NCBI RefSeq assembly: GCF_003666015.1
Contig: NZ_QPLT01000002.1
Location: forward strand, 186,001-250,000
DNA: 64,000 nt
Origin: Halorubrum sp. Atlit-26R
GTDB lineage: Archaea; Halobacteriota; Halobacteria; Halobacteriales; Haloferacaceae
Direction of reading: 5' to 3'
This document shows, piece after piece, positions 7,194 through 15,952 of this stretch; positions within the stretch are counted from its first letter, which is position 1; each line of letters begins with the position of its first letter. A model generated the notes under the pieces. It ran no database searches and was not told the origin of the DNA. It worked only from the letters and a program-made list of their open reading frames with translations. The position numbers and the translations under genes were made by a program.

Positions 7194-9213
7194 AGATCCA
7201 CACCCCCAGCGCCAGCGTCATCAGGATCACGGCGTACTTGACGCCCGATATCAGCGCCGCGTCGCGGATGTAGCCACTGATAAAGCCCGAGAGGATCGCC
7301 TGAATCGTCACGGCGTGGAAGAACAGCAACGAGAGCACGTCGGGGTCGACGCCGCCCCCGCCGCCGCCGAACCCCGCCCCGCCGCCCCCGTCGCTCTGGC
7401 TCACCAGGTCGCCCATCACGTCGATGAACTGCGTCTGGAGGATGGCCATCACGCCCAGCAGCGTGACGTACGTCATCACGATGATCGCGACCTGCATCCG
7501 GGTGCGGGACTTGCGCTCGCGCTCGATGTCGTCCTGGTTCTCGGAGGCCTGCGCGGCCGTCGTCAGCACGTCCGTGATCTGCGAGGAGGCCTCCTGCGCC
7601 TCGGTGATCAGCTTCACCGTCCGCGCGAGCCGCGGGACGGCGTACGAGTTGTTGAACTCCACGAGGGCGTCCCGCAGGCTCATCCCGTAGTTCACCTTCG
7701 CGTGGATCACCTCGAACTCCTCGGCGAGCTTCCCGGTCGACGTCTCCGAGACCGTCTGGACGGACTCCAGCAGCGTCTGTCCGGTGTCGTTCGCGGAGGA
7801 GAGCTTCCGGAGCGTCTCCGAGAGCTTCCCGGTCACCGCCCGCCGCGAGCGCTGGTGCCACTCGTAGAAGATCCCGAGCGGGATCAACACGACGTACAGC
7901 GGCACGTAGAGCCAGACGAACGCCGACCACACCGGGCGGCCGACCCAGCCGTCGAACGTCGTCGGCGCCGAGCCGGCCGCGACCGCGACGACGACGAGCG
8001 CGAGCGCCGCGGGCACGGTCAACGCGAGGGTGTACAGCGGGTTCTCGCGGAGGAAGAGGTGCGGCGCCGAGAGGATCCGCATCGTCTTGTGGGTGCCCTC
8101 GCGGTCGCGGATGCGGTCGAAGACGGAGAAGCTCCCGACGAACGCCTCCACGAGCCCGAAGTGGAAGAGCCCCTCTTGGCTCGTCTGTCGGAGCCGTTCG
8201 CTGCCGCCGTCCGGCTGGAGGTAGCCGTCGCCGGGCTCGTCCTGTTTCACCGTCGAGACCAGCACAAGGAACCCGGCGCCGACCAGGGGAATGAGGACGT
8301 ACACGGTCGCGTACAGCAGCCGGTCGTCGGCCTCGCCCATCATCCCCATGATGACGAGGATGATGATGAGAAGGAGGGGGAACAGAGAGAGCGTCATGTA
8401 CATCTCGCCGAACAGCTCTAAGGTCTCCAAGGTCATCTCGCGCTCCTGTTTCGACGTGCGGAGGTGTTTCTCCTTTTTGTCCTTCAGGAAACCCTCCATG
8501 TCGCCGCCGGAGTTGACGATCGAGAGCATGTCGGCGAGGAACTGCGAGAGCTCGTCTGAGGGAGTCTCCATCGACTGCTGGCGGATCGCGTTCCGGTAGT
8601 CGGTCCCGAAGTACTCCGTCTCGTTGACGATGCTCTGGAACTCGCGGGACACCTCGCCGTAGGTGTCCTCGGCGGTCGCCATCGCGCGCAGGATCTCCAG
8701 CTGATTGAGCCCGCCGACGGAGAGCGCGTACATGAACGACACCGAGTCCGCAAGCAGGAGGTTGATCTCCCGCTTCCGCGCGGAGGCCCGCGAGTACGGG
8801 ACCGCGACGAGGCCGCCGAACCCGATCGCGAACCCGATCGACCCGAAGACGAGCCCGCTGAGAAGCACTGCCGTCGGCACGACGAGCGACCGGAGCAGTT
8901 CCCTAATCGCAGGCGTCGGGGCGGGGAGTCCGAGCGAGAGCGCCTCGGGGGCGATCAGCCCGAGCGAGAACACCCCGTAGCCGACCAGCGTGCCGAGCGC
9001 CCAGAGCGACCCGCCGACCAGCAGTCCGACCGCCAGCGCCAGCGAGACGTACATCTCGACCTGGTCGGGCATCCGCGCCTCCGCCAGCTTGCGCTCGACG
9101 TCCCCGACGAAGTCGCCCTCGGGGTCGAACAGCAGCTCGAAGACGGGGTAACATAACTCCGCGAGGACGTTCGCGTCGACGCCGCCGTCGCCCGCGTCCA
9201 CGTCGAGGCTCAC
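7183..9213 (-). CDS. Type II/IV pilus-like secretion system platform protein (TadC/FlaJ/PilC family)
   Basis: 676 residues, a normal size for haloarchaeal platform proteins. Several membrane segments are visible: about residues 58-78, 110-135, 275-305, a pair near 400-465, and three near the C-terminus. They are separated by cytoplasmic helical domains typical of the T2SSF fold, for example the segments near GGLNQLEILRAMATAEDTYG and the later SSANDTGQTLLESVQTVSET. A Gly-rich loop (GGGGGAGFGGGGGG) lies before the last two helices. It should dock the ATPase encoded 27 bases upstream and extrude pilin-like subunits. The stop overlaps a destroyed pilin-like gene. Confidence 0.9.
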   Translation of the reverse strand: MSLDVDAGDGGVDANVLAELCYPVFELLFDPEGDFVGDVERKLAEARMPDQVEMYVSLALAVGLLVGGSLWALGTLVGYGVFSLGLIAPEALSLGLPAPTPAIRELLRSLVVPTAVLLSGLVFGSIGFAIGFGGLVAVPYSRASARKREINLLLADSVSFMYALSVGGLNQLEILRAMATAEDTYGEVSREFQSIVNETEYFGTDYRNAIRQQSMETPSDELSQFLADMLSIVNSGGDMEGFLKDKKEKHLRTSKQEREMTLETLELFGEMYMTLSLFPLLLIIILVIMGMMGEADDRLLYATVYVLIPLVGAGFLVLVSTVKQDEPGDGYLQPDGGSERLRQTSQEGLFHFGLVEAFVGSFSVFDRIRDREGTHKTMRILSAPHLFLRENPLYTLALTVPAALALVVVAVAAGSAPTTFDGWVGRPVWSAFVWLYVPLYVVLIPLGIFYEWHQRSRRAVTGKLSETLRKLSSANDTGQTLLESVQTVSETSTGKLAEEFEVIHAKVNYGMSLRDALVEFNNSYAVPRLARTVKLITEAQEASSQITDVLTTAAQASENQDDIERERKSRTRMQVAIIVMTYVTLLGVMAILQTQFIDVMGDLVSQSDGGGGAGFGGGGGGVDPDVLSLLFFHAVTIQAILSGFISGYIRDAALISGVKYAVILMTLALGVWIYVG

Positions 9214-9240
9214 GGCGCTGCCCTCGCTACGGGCATGGGA

Positions 9241-12200
9241 TCACCCGTCCTCCGCGGGCTCGACGGCGTCGAACCCCCAGTCGTCGATGTCGTCGCCCGA
9301 GCCGTCGTCGCTCGCTTCTTCGTCCACGGTGTCGTCGGGCTCGCCCGCTTCCCCCTCAGACTCTCCGCCGTCCCCGTCCGTCTCTCCGTCGTCGACTTCG
9401 CCGGCCGGCTCGCCTGCGACGCGGTCCGCGGTGCTGAATCCCTCGCTCACGTCGGGGGCCGTCGAGTTGGACTCCGTCTCGTCGGATGTCCCGTTCGTAT
9501 CGGGTGCCGAGTCTCGGTCGGGCGCCGCGTCTCCAGTCGATGGTTCCCCCGGCGACGAGAGCACGTCGACCCCCTCCTCGAACGGCTCCCCGAAGTCGAT
9601 CCCGTCCGGGTCGCCCGAGCCGTCTCCGGCCGGGGTCGCCCCCGCCTCGGAAACGCCCTCGAAGTCGCCGTGAGAGGGGTCCGGTGACGGGCCGGTCGAG
9701 GGGTCGGAGCCGGTCGGAGGCGCGTCTGTGACGTCGCCGTCCCGGTCGTCTTGGTCCGTCGCTGCGGGCGCCGGGTCCGGGCCGGCCGGCTCGTCGTAGG
9801 CCGCTTTGGCCTCCCGAGCCGTCTCGGCGAGCGCCTCGCGGTCGCTCGGGGCGGCCTCGACGTCGCCCGCGTAGTCCATCTCTAAGAGGGCGTCGGCGAC
9901 CGAGTCGGGCACCTCGCCGCGGTACGTCTCGAAGAGGTCGTCGGCGCCGTCGAGTATCTCCGCGGCCTCCGCCTCGCCGTCCGCGTCCGGCTTCGGCCGG
10001 GGGACCAGCGCCTCCTTCTCGCGGTCGACGTTGATCAGCACCGACTCCATCTCCCGGAGGTCCTCCAGCGAGCGCTCTAACTCCTCGTTGGCCATCAGCG
10101 CGAGCACCGTCTCCGGGTCGTTGATGAACGCCTGGAACGTCGCCGCCACCTGCGCGTAGCTGTTGAGCCCGCGGTCGATGAGGTACGCCAACACGACCCG
10201 GCGCTTCCGCAGCTCCTCGTCGAGGGTCGCCCGGCTCCAGCCGCGGTCGAACATGATGTCCTCGAGGGTGTTCGAGTCGCCCATCTGGAGGAACTCGTCC
10301 GTCTCCGCCTGCCACTGGAACACGTCCTGGACGTTGATCTCGTCGTTCTCGGCGTCGTAGTGGTTGATCTCGGTGATCGACTTGTTGCGTCGCACCTTTT
10401 TGCCCTGGACGCGGGTGGAGGTCTGGATGGAGACCAGGTCCAGCGCCGTGAACATCGTCTTCGAGACGTTGATCGGGTCGGTGGTGAACCGCTTGAGCAC
10501 CTCGCCGACGGAGTCGGCGTGGAACGTCGTGTAGGTGGTGTGACCGGTGGACATCACTTGGAAGGCGGTGCGACCCTCCTCGCCGCGGATCTCGCCCATG
10601 ACGATGTAGTCGGGGCGCTGGCGGAGCGCGGCCTCCAGTAAGTCGAACTCGTCGATGTCGCCCTTGTCGTCGTCGGAGAACGAGGGGCGCGTGACGGAGG
10701 CGATCCAGTTGCGCTGCGGGAGTTCGACCTCGCGCGTGTCCTCGATGGAGACGATCTTCGCGTTCGAGGGGATAAAGAGGGAGACGGCGTTCAGGCTGGT
10801 CGTCTTCCCGGAGGCGGTACCGCCCGCGAAGATCAGGCTCTTGTGGTTCTCGATGGAGAGCCACAAAAAGGCCATCTCGTCGAGCGAGAACGTCTTCCAG
10901 TTGATCAGGTCGATCGGGGTGAAGGGGACGTCGTTGAACTGGCGGATCGTGTAGTTGGTCCCGTGGTCCGAGACCTCGCGGCCCAGCGTGAGCTGGGCCC
11001 GCGAGCCGTCGGGGAGGGTGGCGTCCACCTGCGGCCGGCGCTTCGAGATCCCCTTCCCGGAGCGCTGCGCGAGCTTCACGACGAAGTCGTCGAGCTCGTC
11101 GGTGCCGTGGTAGACGTTGGTGATGATCTGCTCGTACTCGGAGTGGTAGACGAAGACGGGAGAGTCGTACCCGTCACAGGAGATGTCCTCGACGTTGATG
11201 TCGTACTTGATCGGGTCGATCCGCTCGTAGCCGACGAAGTCCCGCTTGAGGTAGTAGATCAGCTTCTCGACCTGGTGGGCCGACAGGGTCCGAGAGTCCT
11301 CCGCGAGCACCGCGGGCTCCGGGCGGGCGCTGATCTTTGGCAGGTCGGCCGGCTCCTCAGTCGGGGGCTCGTACCCGAGCGACTCCGCGATCCGCCCGGC
11401 GATCCCCTCCGTCGGGTCGATACCGAACCGGTCGACCAGCGTGTCCGCGATACCGCGCTCGTCGCCCTCGTTCTCGTAGAGCCCGTAGCGGTCGAGCAGC
11501 GAGCGCGCCTCCTCGACGATCACCTCCTCGCGGAACGCCTCGTCGCCGCCCGCGATCGACTCGTCGGCGTACTTGATCGACGTCCGGAGCTTCCCGGTGA
11601 GGAACTCCGTGAGGTCCGTCTCGATCTCCGTCCGGTACGGCTGGACGGCGTAGTACTTCGCCTCGTTCTCCTTGCGCGACCGGAAGACGATGACGAACGC
11701 GTACGGCTTGTTCACCCAGTAGCGCTCCTCTTCCTGGAAGTGCGTCTTCTTCGGCATCGGCACCGCCTTCTCTAAGTCGTACCGGTTCGTCAGCGTGGTG
11801 TGGCCCTCGTCGGTCGAGAAGAACGCGTCCTCGTCGACCTCGGGGTTGACGTCCACGGTCCGCTCGTCGACGAGGTCGGCGAGGTCGGCCGCGGCGGTCC
11901 CGCCCGCGCCGAGCAGCTCCTCGGTGCGGTCCGGGTCGAAGCCGAGCGCCTCGGTCTTGTCCTCGTGGGTGAACTCCAGCGGCACCGCCTCTCCCTCCTC
12001 GTTCTCCTCGGTCGGCGGGTTCCCGTCCTCGTCGAGGAAGAACTCCTCGTGGTAGTCGTCCCACGTGTAGTACCCCTTCAACACCGGGACGGAATAGGGG
12101 TCGTACCGGGCCGCGCACAGGTCCCAGAGGACGTCCCCGACCGCGGCCGCCGCGCGGAACCGGTAGTCGGTCTCGCTCGGGTCGAACCCGAGGAGCGTCG

Positions 12201-13203
12201 CCGGGTCGAACTCGACCCGGTCCCACTCGTCCGGAGTCGGCGCGCGCGACGGGACCGACTCGACGTCGCCGCCGGACGCGACGACGACGCCCGAGACGCC
12301 GCCGCGGCCGACCGGGGCGTCGAAGACCGTCTCGGGGCCGGTATCAACGCGTTCGGCCTCGTCCGAGTCCGTCTCGTCCGTATCTCCCACTTCGTCCGAG
12401 CCTGTCTCGTCGGCGTCGGATCCCGCCTCGTCCGGCGCAGCGTCTTCGACGGTCTCGGCGTCCGCGTTTTTTTCGGATTTCTCCTCGTCAGCGGTGTCTT
12501 TCTCGCGCTCGTCCTTGTCGGCGGGTTCGGGCGTCGCCGGCGCCGCCACCCGCTCGCCGGTCGGCACGACGGCGGCCCCGTCGAGGACGACGGCGTCGGT
12601 GCCGAGCACGAGCGTCCCCCGATCGGGGGTTCCGTGGCCGGAGACGTCGGTCTCGCCGTCCGCCTCGAAGGGCTCCTCGACGCCCGGGGCGCGGACGACC
12701 CGGTCGACGCCGTTCGGCAGGTGGAAGGCGACCGCGTCCGCCGGGACGACCGGCGCGTCCGGTACGTCGGCGTACACGCGCTCGGCGGCGTCCTCGCGTC
12801 CTCGTTCCGCCAGCAGCGATCGCCAGGTGTACCGGTCGGTGACGACCGGCGCGCCGTCGCTCGTTCCGTCCCGCTCGTCGGACTCCCGGGGGACGGACGC
12901 ACCGGTGTCGGAACCGTCCTTCTCCTCTCGGTCTCCCGACTCCGCGTCCGCCACGTCCGGGTCAGTCGCTTCCGGTTCGGTCGTATCCGTGTCTGGTTCG
13001 GTTGCGTCCGCGTCTGCCGTATCTTCCTCCACCGCATCTGCCTCTGCCGTGTCCGCGTCCGTTCCGGCCGAGTTTCCCTCTGCGTCCGGGTCCGCTGCGT
13101 ACGCCTCGGACTCCGCCGCGTCGGACACCGCTGCGTCGGACGCCGATCGATCGCCCTCGGGGTCGGATCGGGGGGCGGACCGCTCGGCGTCCTCGTTGGC
13201 CAT
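9241..13203 (-). CDS. Type II/IV secretion system ATPase with long acidic extensions (PilB/TadA/FlaI family)
   Basis: 1320 residues from the ATG at 13201-13203 (MANEDAERS), preceded by a short AT-rich element. The ATPase core is normal: Walker A GGTASGKTT at about residues 790-800, Walker B region YIVMGEIRGEEGR at about 870, and the His box GHTTYTTFHAD. Residues 1-320 and the last 250 are dominated by Asp, Glu, Ser, Thr and Gly with little predicted structure. This makes it roughly twice the usual family length. It powers the platform protein encoded directly downstream. The acidic tails may be a salt-adapted regulatory region, and their role is unknown. Confidence 0.9.
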   Translation of the reverse strand: MANEDAERSAPRSDPEGDRSASDAAVSDAAESEAYAADPDAEGNSAGTDADTAEADAVEEDTADADATEPDTDTTEPEATDPDVADAESGDREEKDGSDTGASVPRESDERDGTSDGAPVVTDRYTWRSLLAERGREDAAERVYADVPDAPVVPADAVAFHLPNGVDRVVRAPGVEEPFEADGETDVSGHGTPDRGTLVLGTDAVVLDGAAVVPTGERVAAPATPEPADKDEREKDTADEEKSEKNADAETVEDAAPDEAGSDADETGSDEVGDTDETDSDEAERVDTGPETVFDAPVGRGGVSGVVVASGGDVESVPSRAPTPDEWDRVEFDPATLLGFDPSETDYRFRAAAAVGDVLWDLCAARYDPYSVPVLKGYYTWDDYHEEFFLDEDGNPPTEENEEGEAVPLEFTHEDKTEALGFDPDRTEELLGAGGTAAADLADLVDERTVDVNPEVDEDAFFSTDEGHTTLTNRYDLEKAVPMPKKTHFQEEERYWVNKPYAFVIVFRSRKENEAKYYAVQPYRTEIETDLTEFLTGKLRTSIKYADESIAGGDEAFREEVIVEEARSLLDRYGLYENEGDERGIADTLVDRFGIDPTEGIAGRIAESLGYEPPTEEPADLPKISARPEPAVLAEDSRTLSAHQVEKLIYYLKRDFVGYERIDPIKYDINVEDISCDGYDSPVFVYHSEYEQIITNVYHGTDELDDFVVKLAQRSGKGISKRRPQVDATLPDGSRAQLTLGREVSDHGTNYTIRQFNDVPFTPIDLINWKTFSLDEMAFLWLSIENHKSLIFAGGTASGKTTSLNAVSLFIPSNAKIVSIEDTREVELPQRNWIASVTRPSFSDDDKGDIDEFDLLEAALRQRPDYIVMGEIRGEEGRTAFQVMSTGHTTYTTFHADSVGEVLKRFTTDPINVSKTMFTALDLVSIQTSTRVQGKKVRRNKSITEINHYDAENDEINVQDVFQWQAETDEFLQMGDSNTLEDIMFDRGWSRATLDEELRKRRVVLAYLIDRGLNSYAQVAATFQAFINDPETVLALMANEELERSLEDLREMESVLINVDREKEALVPRPKPDADGEAEAAEILDGADDLFETYRGEVPDSVADALLEMDYAGDVEAAPSDREALAETAREAKAAYDEPAGPDPAPAATDQDDRDGDVTDAPPTGSDPSTGPSPDPSHGDFEGVSEAGATPAGDGSGDPDGIDFGEPFEEGVDVLSSPGEPSTGDAAPDRDSAPDTNGTSDETESNSTAPDVSEGFSTADRVAGEPAGEVDDGETDGDGGESEGEAGEPDDTVDEEASDDGSGDDIDDWGFDAVEPAEDG

Positions 13204-13310
13204 GGTCGGGGGAACGGCGGGTCCGTTGAAAAAGGTGTCTCGCAAAACACCGCGATTGATAATCGTCGCGGACGGGCGGATTTTAGGTCCCCGCGCACCG
13301 ATCGTCGTCC

Positions 13311-14009
13311 GTGTCACGCACCGAGCGGCTCCGACGGCTTCGGCGACTCCGCCGGCCGTCGGTCAGGCGGCGGGTCCGGGCGGCGATCGCCGAGGAGCTG
13401 CTCGGGACGCCGCGGAGCCTCGCCGTCGTCTGCGCGTTCACCGCGTTCATGCTCGCGGTGGGGATCGGGTACTACGCGCCGACCGCGGGCGAGGTGCCGG
13501 TCGCGCTCTGGCCGCTGTACGCGGACTCGGCGGTCGCGGTCGCGCTCGGCGGCGCAGTCCTCGCGACCCTCGTCGCGACCGTGCGACGCGGCGGCGACGT
13601 CACCGCGGACGCCCCCGCGTCGCGGCCGTTGGCGTACCTCCACACGCTCGCGTTCGTCTGGCTGGTCCAGTTCGGCGTCTGGCCGCTGGTCTCGCTCAAC
13701 CTCGCGTTCGGCGAGTACGTCGCCGCGCCCGACGCCTGGATCTACTACTGGGGCGTGATCGGCACGCACCTGCTGTTCGTCGGGCTCGCGCTGCTGTTCC
13801 CGGCGTTCGGACGCACGACTCGAGGGGCGCTCGCGACCGCGCTGGCGCTCGGCGTCGCGAACGTCGTCATCGACTACGGGTTCGGCTATCACCCGCCGCT
13901 GTTGTACGAGCCGGGCCCGCTGCTTGCGGGCGCGACGCTCGCCATCGCGGTTGGGTCGGTCGCACTCGCGTCGCGCTCGTTCCCGCGGTTAGGGGAGGGT
14001 ACTGACTGA
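13311..14009 (+). CDS. DUF1405 family membrane protein
   Basis: 232 residues with about six hydrophobic helices after a strongly basic N-terminus (RRLRRLRRPSVRRR). The loop SLNLAFGEYVAAPDAWIYYW and the segment VALWPLYADS resemble DUF1405 (YpjA-like) proteins, whose function is unknown. The GTG start at 13311 lies about 25 bases after a TTTTAGG element, consistent with a leaderless transcript. It is divergent from the pilus ATPase, with the 107 bases between them serving both promoters. Confidence 0.75.
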   Translation: MSRTERLRRLRRLRRPSVRRRVRAAIAEELLGTPRSLAVVCAFTAFMLAVGIGYYAPTAGEVPVALWPLYADSAVAVALGGAVLATLVATVRRGGDVTADAPASRPLAYLHTLAFVWLVQFGVWPLVSLNLAFGEYVAAPDAWIYYWGVIGTHLLFVGLALLFPAFGRTTRGALATALALGVANVVIDYGFGYHPPLLYEPGPLLAGATLAIAVGSVALASRSFPRLGEGTD

Positions 14010-14029
14010 GTCTCGCTCGGAAGGGTCGA

Positions 14030-14182
14030 CTCCGCCGAACGCCAGTTAAATAGCCTCAACAGCTCCGCCGAACGCCAGTTAAATAGCCTCAACAGCTCCG
14101 CCGAACGCCAGTTAAATAGCCTCAACAGCTCCGCCGAACGCCAGTTAAATAGCCTCAACAGCTCCGCCGAACGCCAGTTAAA
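14030..14182. repeat. 33-bp tandem direct repeat, 4.6 copies
   Basis: Four identical 33-base units (14030-14062, 14063-14095, 14096-14128, 14129-14161) and 21 bases of a fifth (to 14182) follow each other without spacers. Each contains CAGTTAAATAGCC, which reads as a TATA-like TATTTAA on the minus strand. The unit length is a multiple of three, so a frame stays open through it, but nothing suggests translation. It lies just after the DUF1405 gene, between that gene and tRNA-derived sequences. Confidence 0.95.
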
Positions 14183-14192
14183 CATAATAAAA

Positions 14193-14206
14193 GGGCGCGA
14201 CGGGAT
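14193..14206 (-). repeat. Short tRNA 3'-end-like fragment
   Basis: GGGCGCGACGGGAT at this position equals the complement of a tRNA acceptor 3' strand plus the start of its T arm. The same 14 bases begin the longer fragment at 14275. It probably reflects an old attachment-site duplication. Confidence 0.4.
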
Positions 14207-14274
14207 CCACGCGAGCGAACGCAGTGAGCGAGCGTGGAGCCAGTCGCGCCCGTGACCGAACGCAGTGAGGGAAC

Positions 14275-14296
14275 GGGCGCGACGGGATTCGAACCT
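14275..14296 (-). repeat. Orphan tRNA 3' end (attachment-site-like)
   Basis: On the minus strand GGTTCGAATCCCGTCGCGCC plus a final C is a T loop, 3' half of a T stem and acceptor strand. No matching 5' half, D arm or anticodon arm follows upstream, and the preceding bases do not pair with the T stem. It differs from the intact tRNA-Arg 3' end at 14410-14431 at three positions. Integrases of archaeal elements commonly leave such tRNA 3' copies, so this is a plausible old att site. Confidence 0.5.
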
Positions 14297-14408
14297 CAGT
14301 CACTCCACTCGCGTCGAGGTGCTCGCTCTGCTCGCACCTCGACCGCTCGCTCCGTTCCCTGCTTCAAATCCCGCTTGCGCCGCTACTGCTCGCTTCGCTC
14401 GCAGATAG

Positions 14409-14481
14409 CGGGCGCGGCGGGATTTGAACCCGCGATCGAGAGGTTAGGAACCTCTCGCCCTGTCCGCTAGGCCACGCGCCC
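14409..14481 (-). tRNA. tRNA-Arg (anticodon CCT)
   Basis: 73 bases, no intron. The acceptor stem is GGGCGCG paired with CGCGCCC, with discriminator G. The anticodon arm is GAGAGG-TTCCTAA-CCTCTC, which puts CCT in positions 34-36. The T arm is CGGG-TTCAAAT-CCCG. CCA is not encoded. The tRNA reads AGG codons. The region just 3' of it (14361-14409) contains an inverted copy of its T arm (TTCAAATCCCGC), so the downstream sequence can fold back on the tRNA end. Confidence 0.93.
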
Positions 14482-14534
14482 AGAACGGATGGAGAAAACG
14501 GAACTACGGGGATCGGTCGGCGGAGGGGGCCGGC

Positions 14535-14810
14535 TTACGTGCTGGTTTCCTTGTCGGTCTCGGTCTCGAGCTCGTCGAGGTCGTCGTCCTCGTCGTCGAG
14601 CGTCGAGTCCGCCGTCTCACCGTCTTGCATGTCTTTCAGCTCCTCTTCGACCTGTTCGCGGCCCTTCTTGAACTCTCCCATCGCCTGCCCGGTCGACCGA
14701 GCGAGCTTCGGGATCTTGTTCGCCCCGAACAGCAGGACCAACACGAGCAGGATGATGAGGAGCTCCGGCCCCGCCGGAATGCCGCCGATTAGTGGTGTCG
14801 CACTTACCAT
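14535..14810 (-). CDS. tatA: Sec-independent translocase protein TatA
   Basis: 91 residues. The short N-terminus GIPAGPELLIILLVLVLLFG is the single TatA membrane helix, followed by the hinge and the amphipathic helix (ANKIPKLARSTGQAMGEFKK). The tail is highly acidic, as usual in halophiles. TatA forms the pore through which folded proteins with twin-arginine signals leave the cell. Halophiles use Tat for much of their secretome, and the window encodes several candidate substrates. ACTATAATC at about 14835-14843 is a good TATA element 25-33 bases before the ATG. Confidence 0.92.
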   Translation of the reverse strand: MVSATPLIGGIPAGPELLIILLVLVLLFGANKIPKLARSTGQAMGEFKKGREQVEEELKDMQDGETADSTLDDEDDDLDELETETDKETST

Positions 14811-14883
14811 CTCTGTCTCGCAGTAGCCCTGTGTCGATTATAGTCTTTTTGCCTCGTCCGATTCGACGCGCGGGCCGCCCGAG

Positions 14884-15801
14884 TCAGTCCGCCCGGGAAA
14901 AATGCGTGAAGTACCAGCTGCCGTCGTAGCGGACGAGCGGGACGACCTCCCCGTCGGCCGAGAGCGCGTCGAGGACCGTGGTGAACGCCTCCGAGTGTGG
15001 CGGGGACTCGGCGTACTCCGAATCGACGGCCTCGTCGAGGACCGCTCGCTGGTCCGCGCTCGGATCGTCGATCGACCGGCCGCGCTCCTCGCCGACGGCC
15101 CGACGGAACTCGCGCTGCGACGAGGCGACGCGGTCGGCGCGGACGGCGACCGTCTCGACGTCGACCGACCGTTCCCCCTCGAACGCGAACCGGAACAGTT
15201 CGCCGTCCCACTCGATCCGTTGGCCGTCGTTCTCCGGCACGAATCGCGAGCGCTCCCGCCGCTCGGCGGACGCGTACGCGAACGTGACTCCGAACGGCGG
15301 GTAGTGCGGCGCGTGGATCAGCGACGCGTCGCCGAGGGCGTCCCGAACGGCGTTCCGGTCGTGCTCCGGGAGGTCGGCGAACGGGACGCTCGACGGGGGA
15401 CCGAGGAGGAACGAGTCGACGGAATCGACCTCGACCGTGTACGCGTAGCCCGGTGCCGCGACGGAATCGATCCTTTCGGTCTCGACGCGGTAGTACTCGG
15501 CGCCGTCGGTGACGACGTACGGCGCCGAGACGCCGGGGCCGTAGTACCCGTCGACGGTCCCTTCCCCGCCGTCGATCGCGGTCCGGACGGCCGCCCGTCC
15601 CGCGTGGCCGACGGCGTCGACCGGCGTGCTGAACTCGTTGGAGACGCCGACCGGCGAGGCCTCGTCGAGCCGGAGCACCGTCTCCGCGCGGGCGCCGTCC
15701 GCTTGGTCGTTCGTGAAACAGCCCGACAGCGCAGTTAGTGACGCGGTCGCCGTGAGCAGTACCGTTCGTCGACGAGAGAGGCGGCGTGGAGGGCGGGACA
15801 T
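14884..15801 (-). CDS. Secreted Tat lipoprotein of unknown function
   Basis: 305 residues. The ATG at 15799-15801 gives RRLSRRRTVLLTATASLTAL with lipobox LSGC, a twin-arginine lipoprotein signal. The mature part is acidic, rich in Val, Tyr and Asp, with no catalytic motif I recognise. It probably sits on the outer face of the membrane. An in-frame extension upstream would bury the signal peptide and is rejected. It is divergent from the peroxiredoxin gene. Confidence 0.8.
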   Translation of the reverse strand: MSRPPRRLSRRRTVLLTATASLTALSGCFTNDQADGARAETVLRLDEASPVGVSNEFSTPVDAVGHAGRAAVRTAIDGGEGTVDGYYGPGVSAPYVVTDGAEYYRVETERIDSVAAPGYAYTVEVDSVDSFLLGPPSSVPFADLPEHDRNAVRDALGDASLIHAPHYPPFGVTFAYASAERRERSRFVPENDGQRIEWDGELFRFAFEGERSVDVETVAVRADRVASSQREFRRAVGEERGRSIDDPSADQRAVLDEAVDSEYAESPPHSEAFTTVLDALSADGEVVPLVRYDGSWYFTHFSRAD

Positions 15802-15952
15802 CACCGGCCCTTCGTCTTCGGGGCACTTGGTTCTCTCCCCGGACCGCCGACCGGGCCGGCTCCCGTCGCCCCGCGATACGGTTCGACGGGTGAGCGTCCG
15901 GCGGAGTTCCGCCGTCGAAACCGTGATACCCGCGGCCGACGAGACGTCTGAT

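Noticed and set aside
13204-13317. Longer N-terminus for the pilus ATPase
   Set aside because: The extra 38 codons cross the promoter and contain non-acidic, non-conserved residues. The ATG at 13203 starts a typical acidic leader.
14030-14182. CRISPR array
   Set aside because: Units are contiguous with no spacers, and no cas genes are near. It is a plain tandem repeat.
14275-14350. Second complete tRNA gene
   Set aside because: Only the T loop and acceptor 3' strand are present. No matching acceptor 5' strand, D arm or anticodon arm can be folded.
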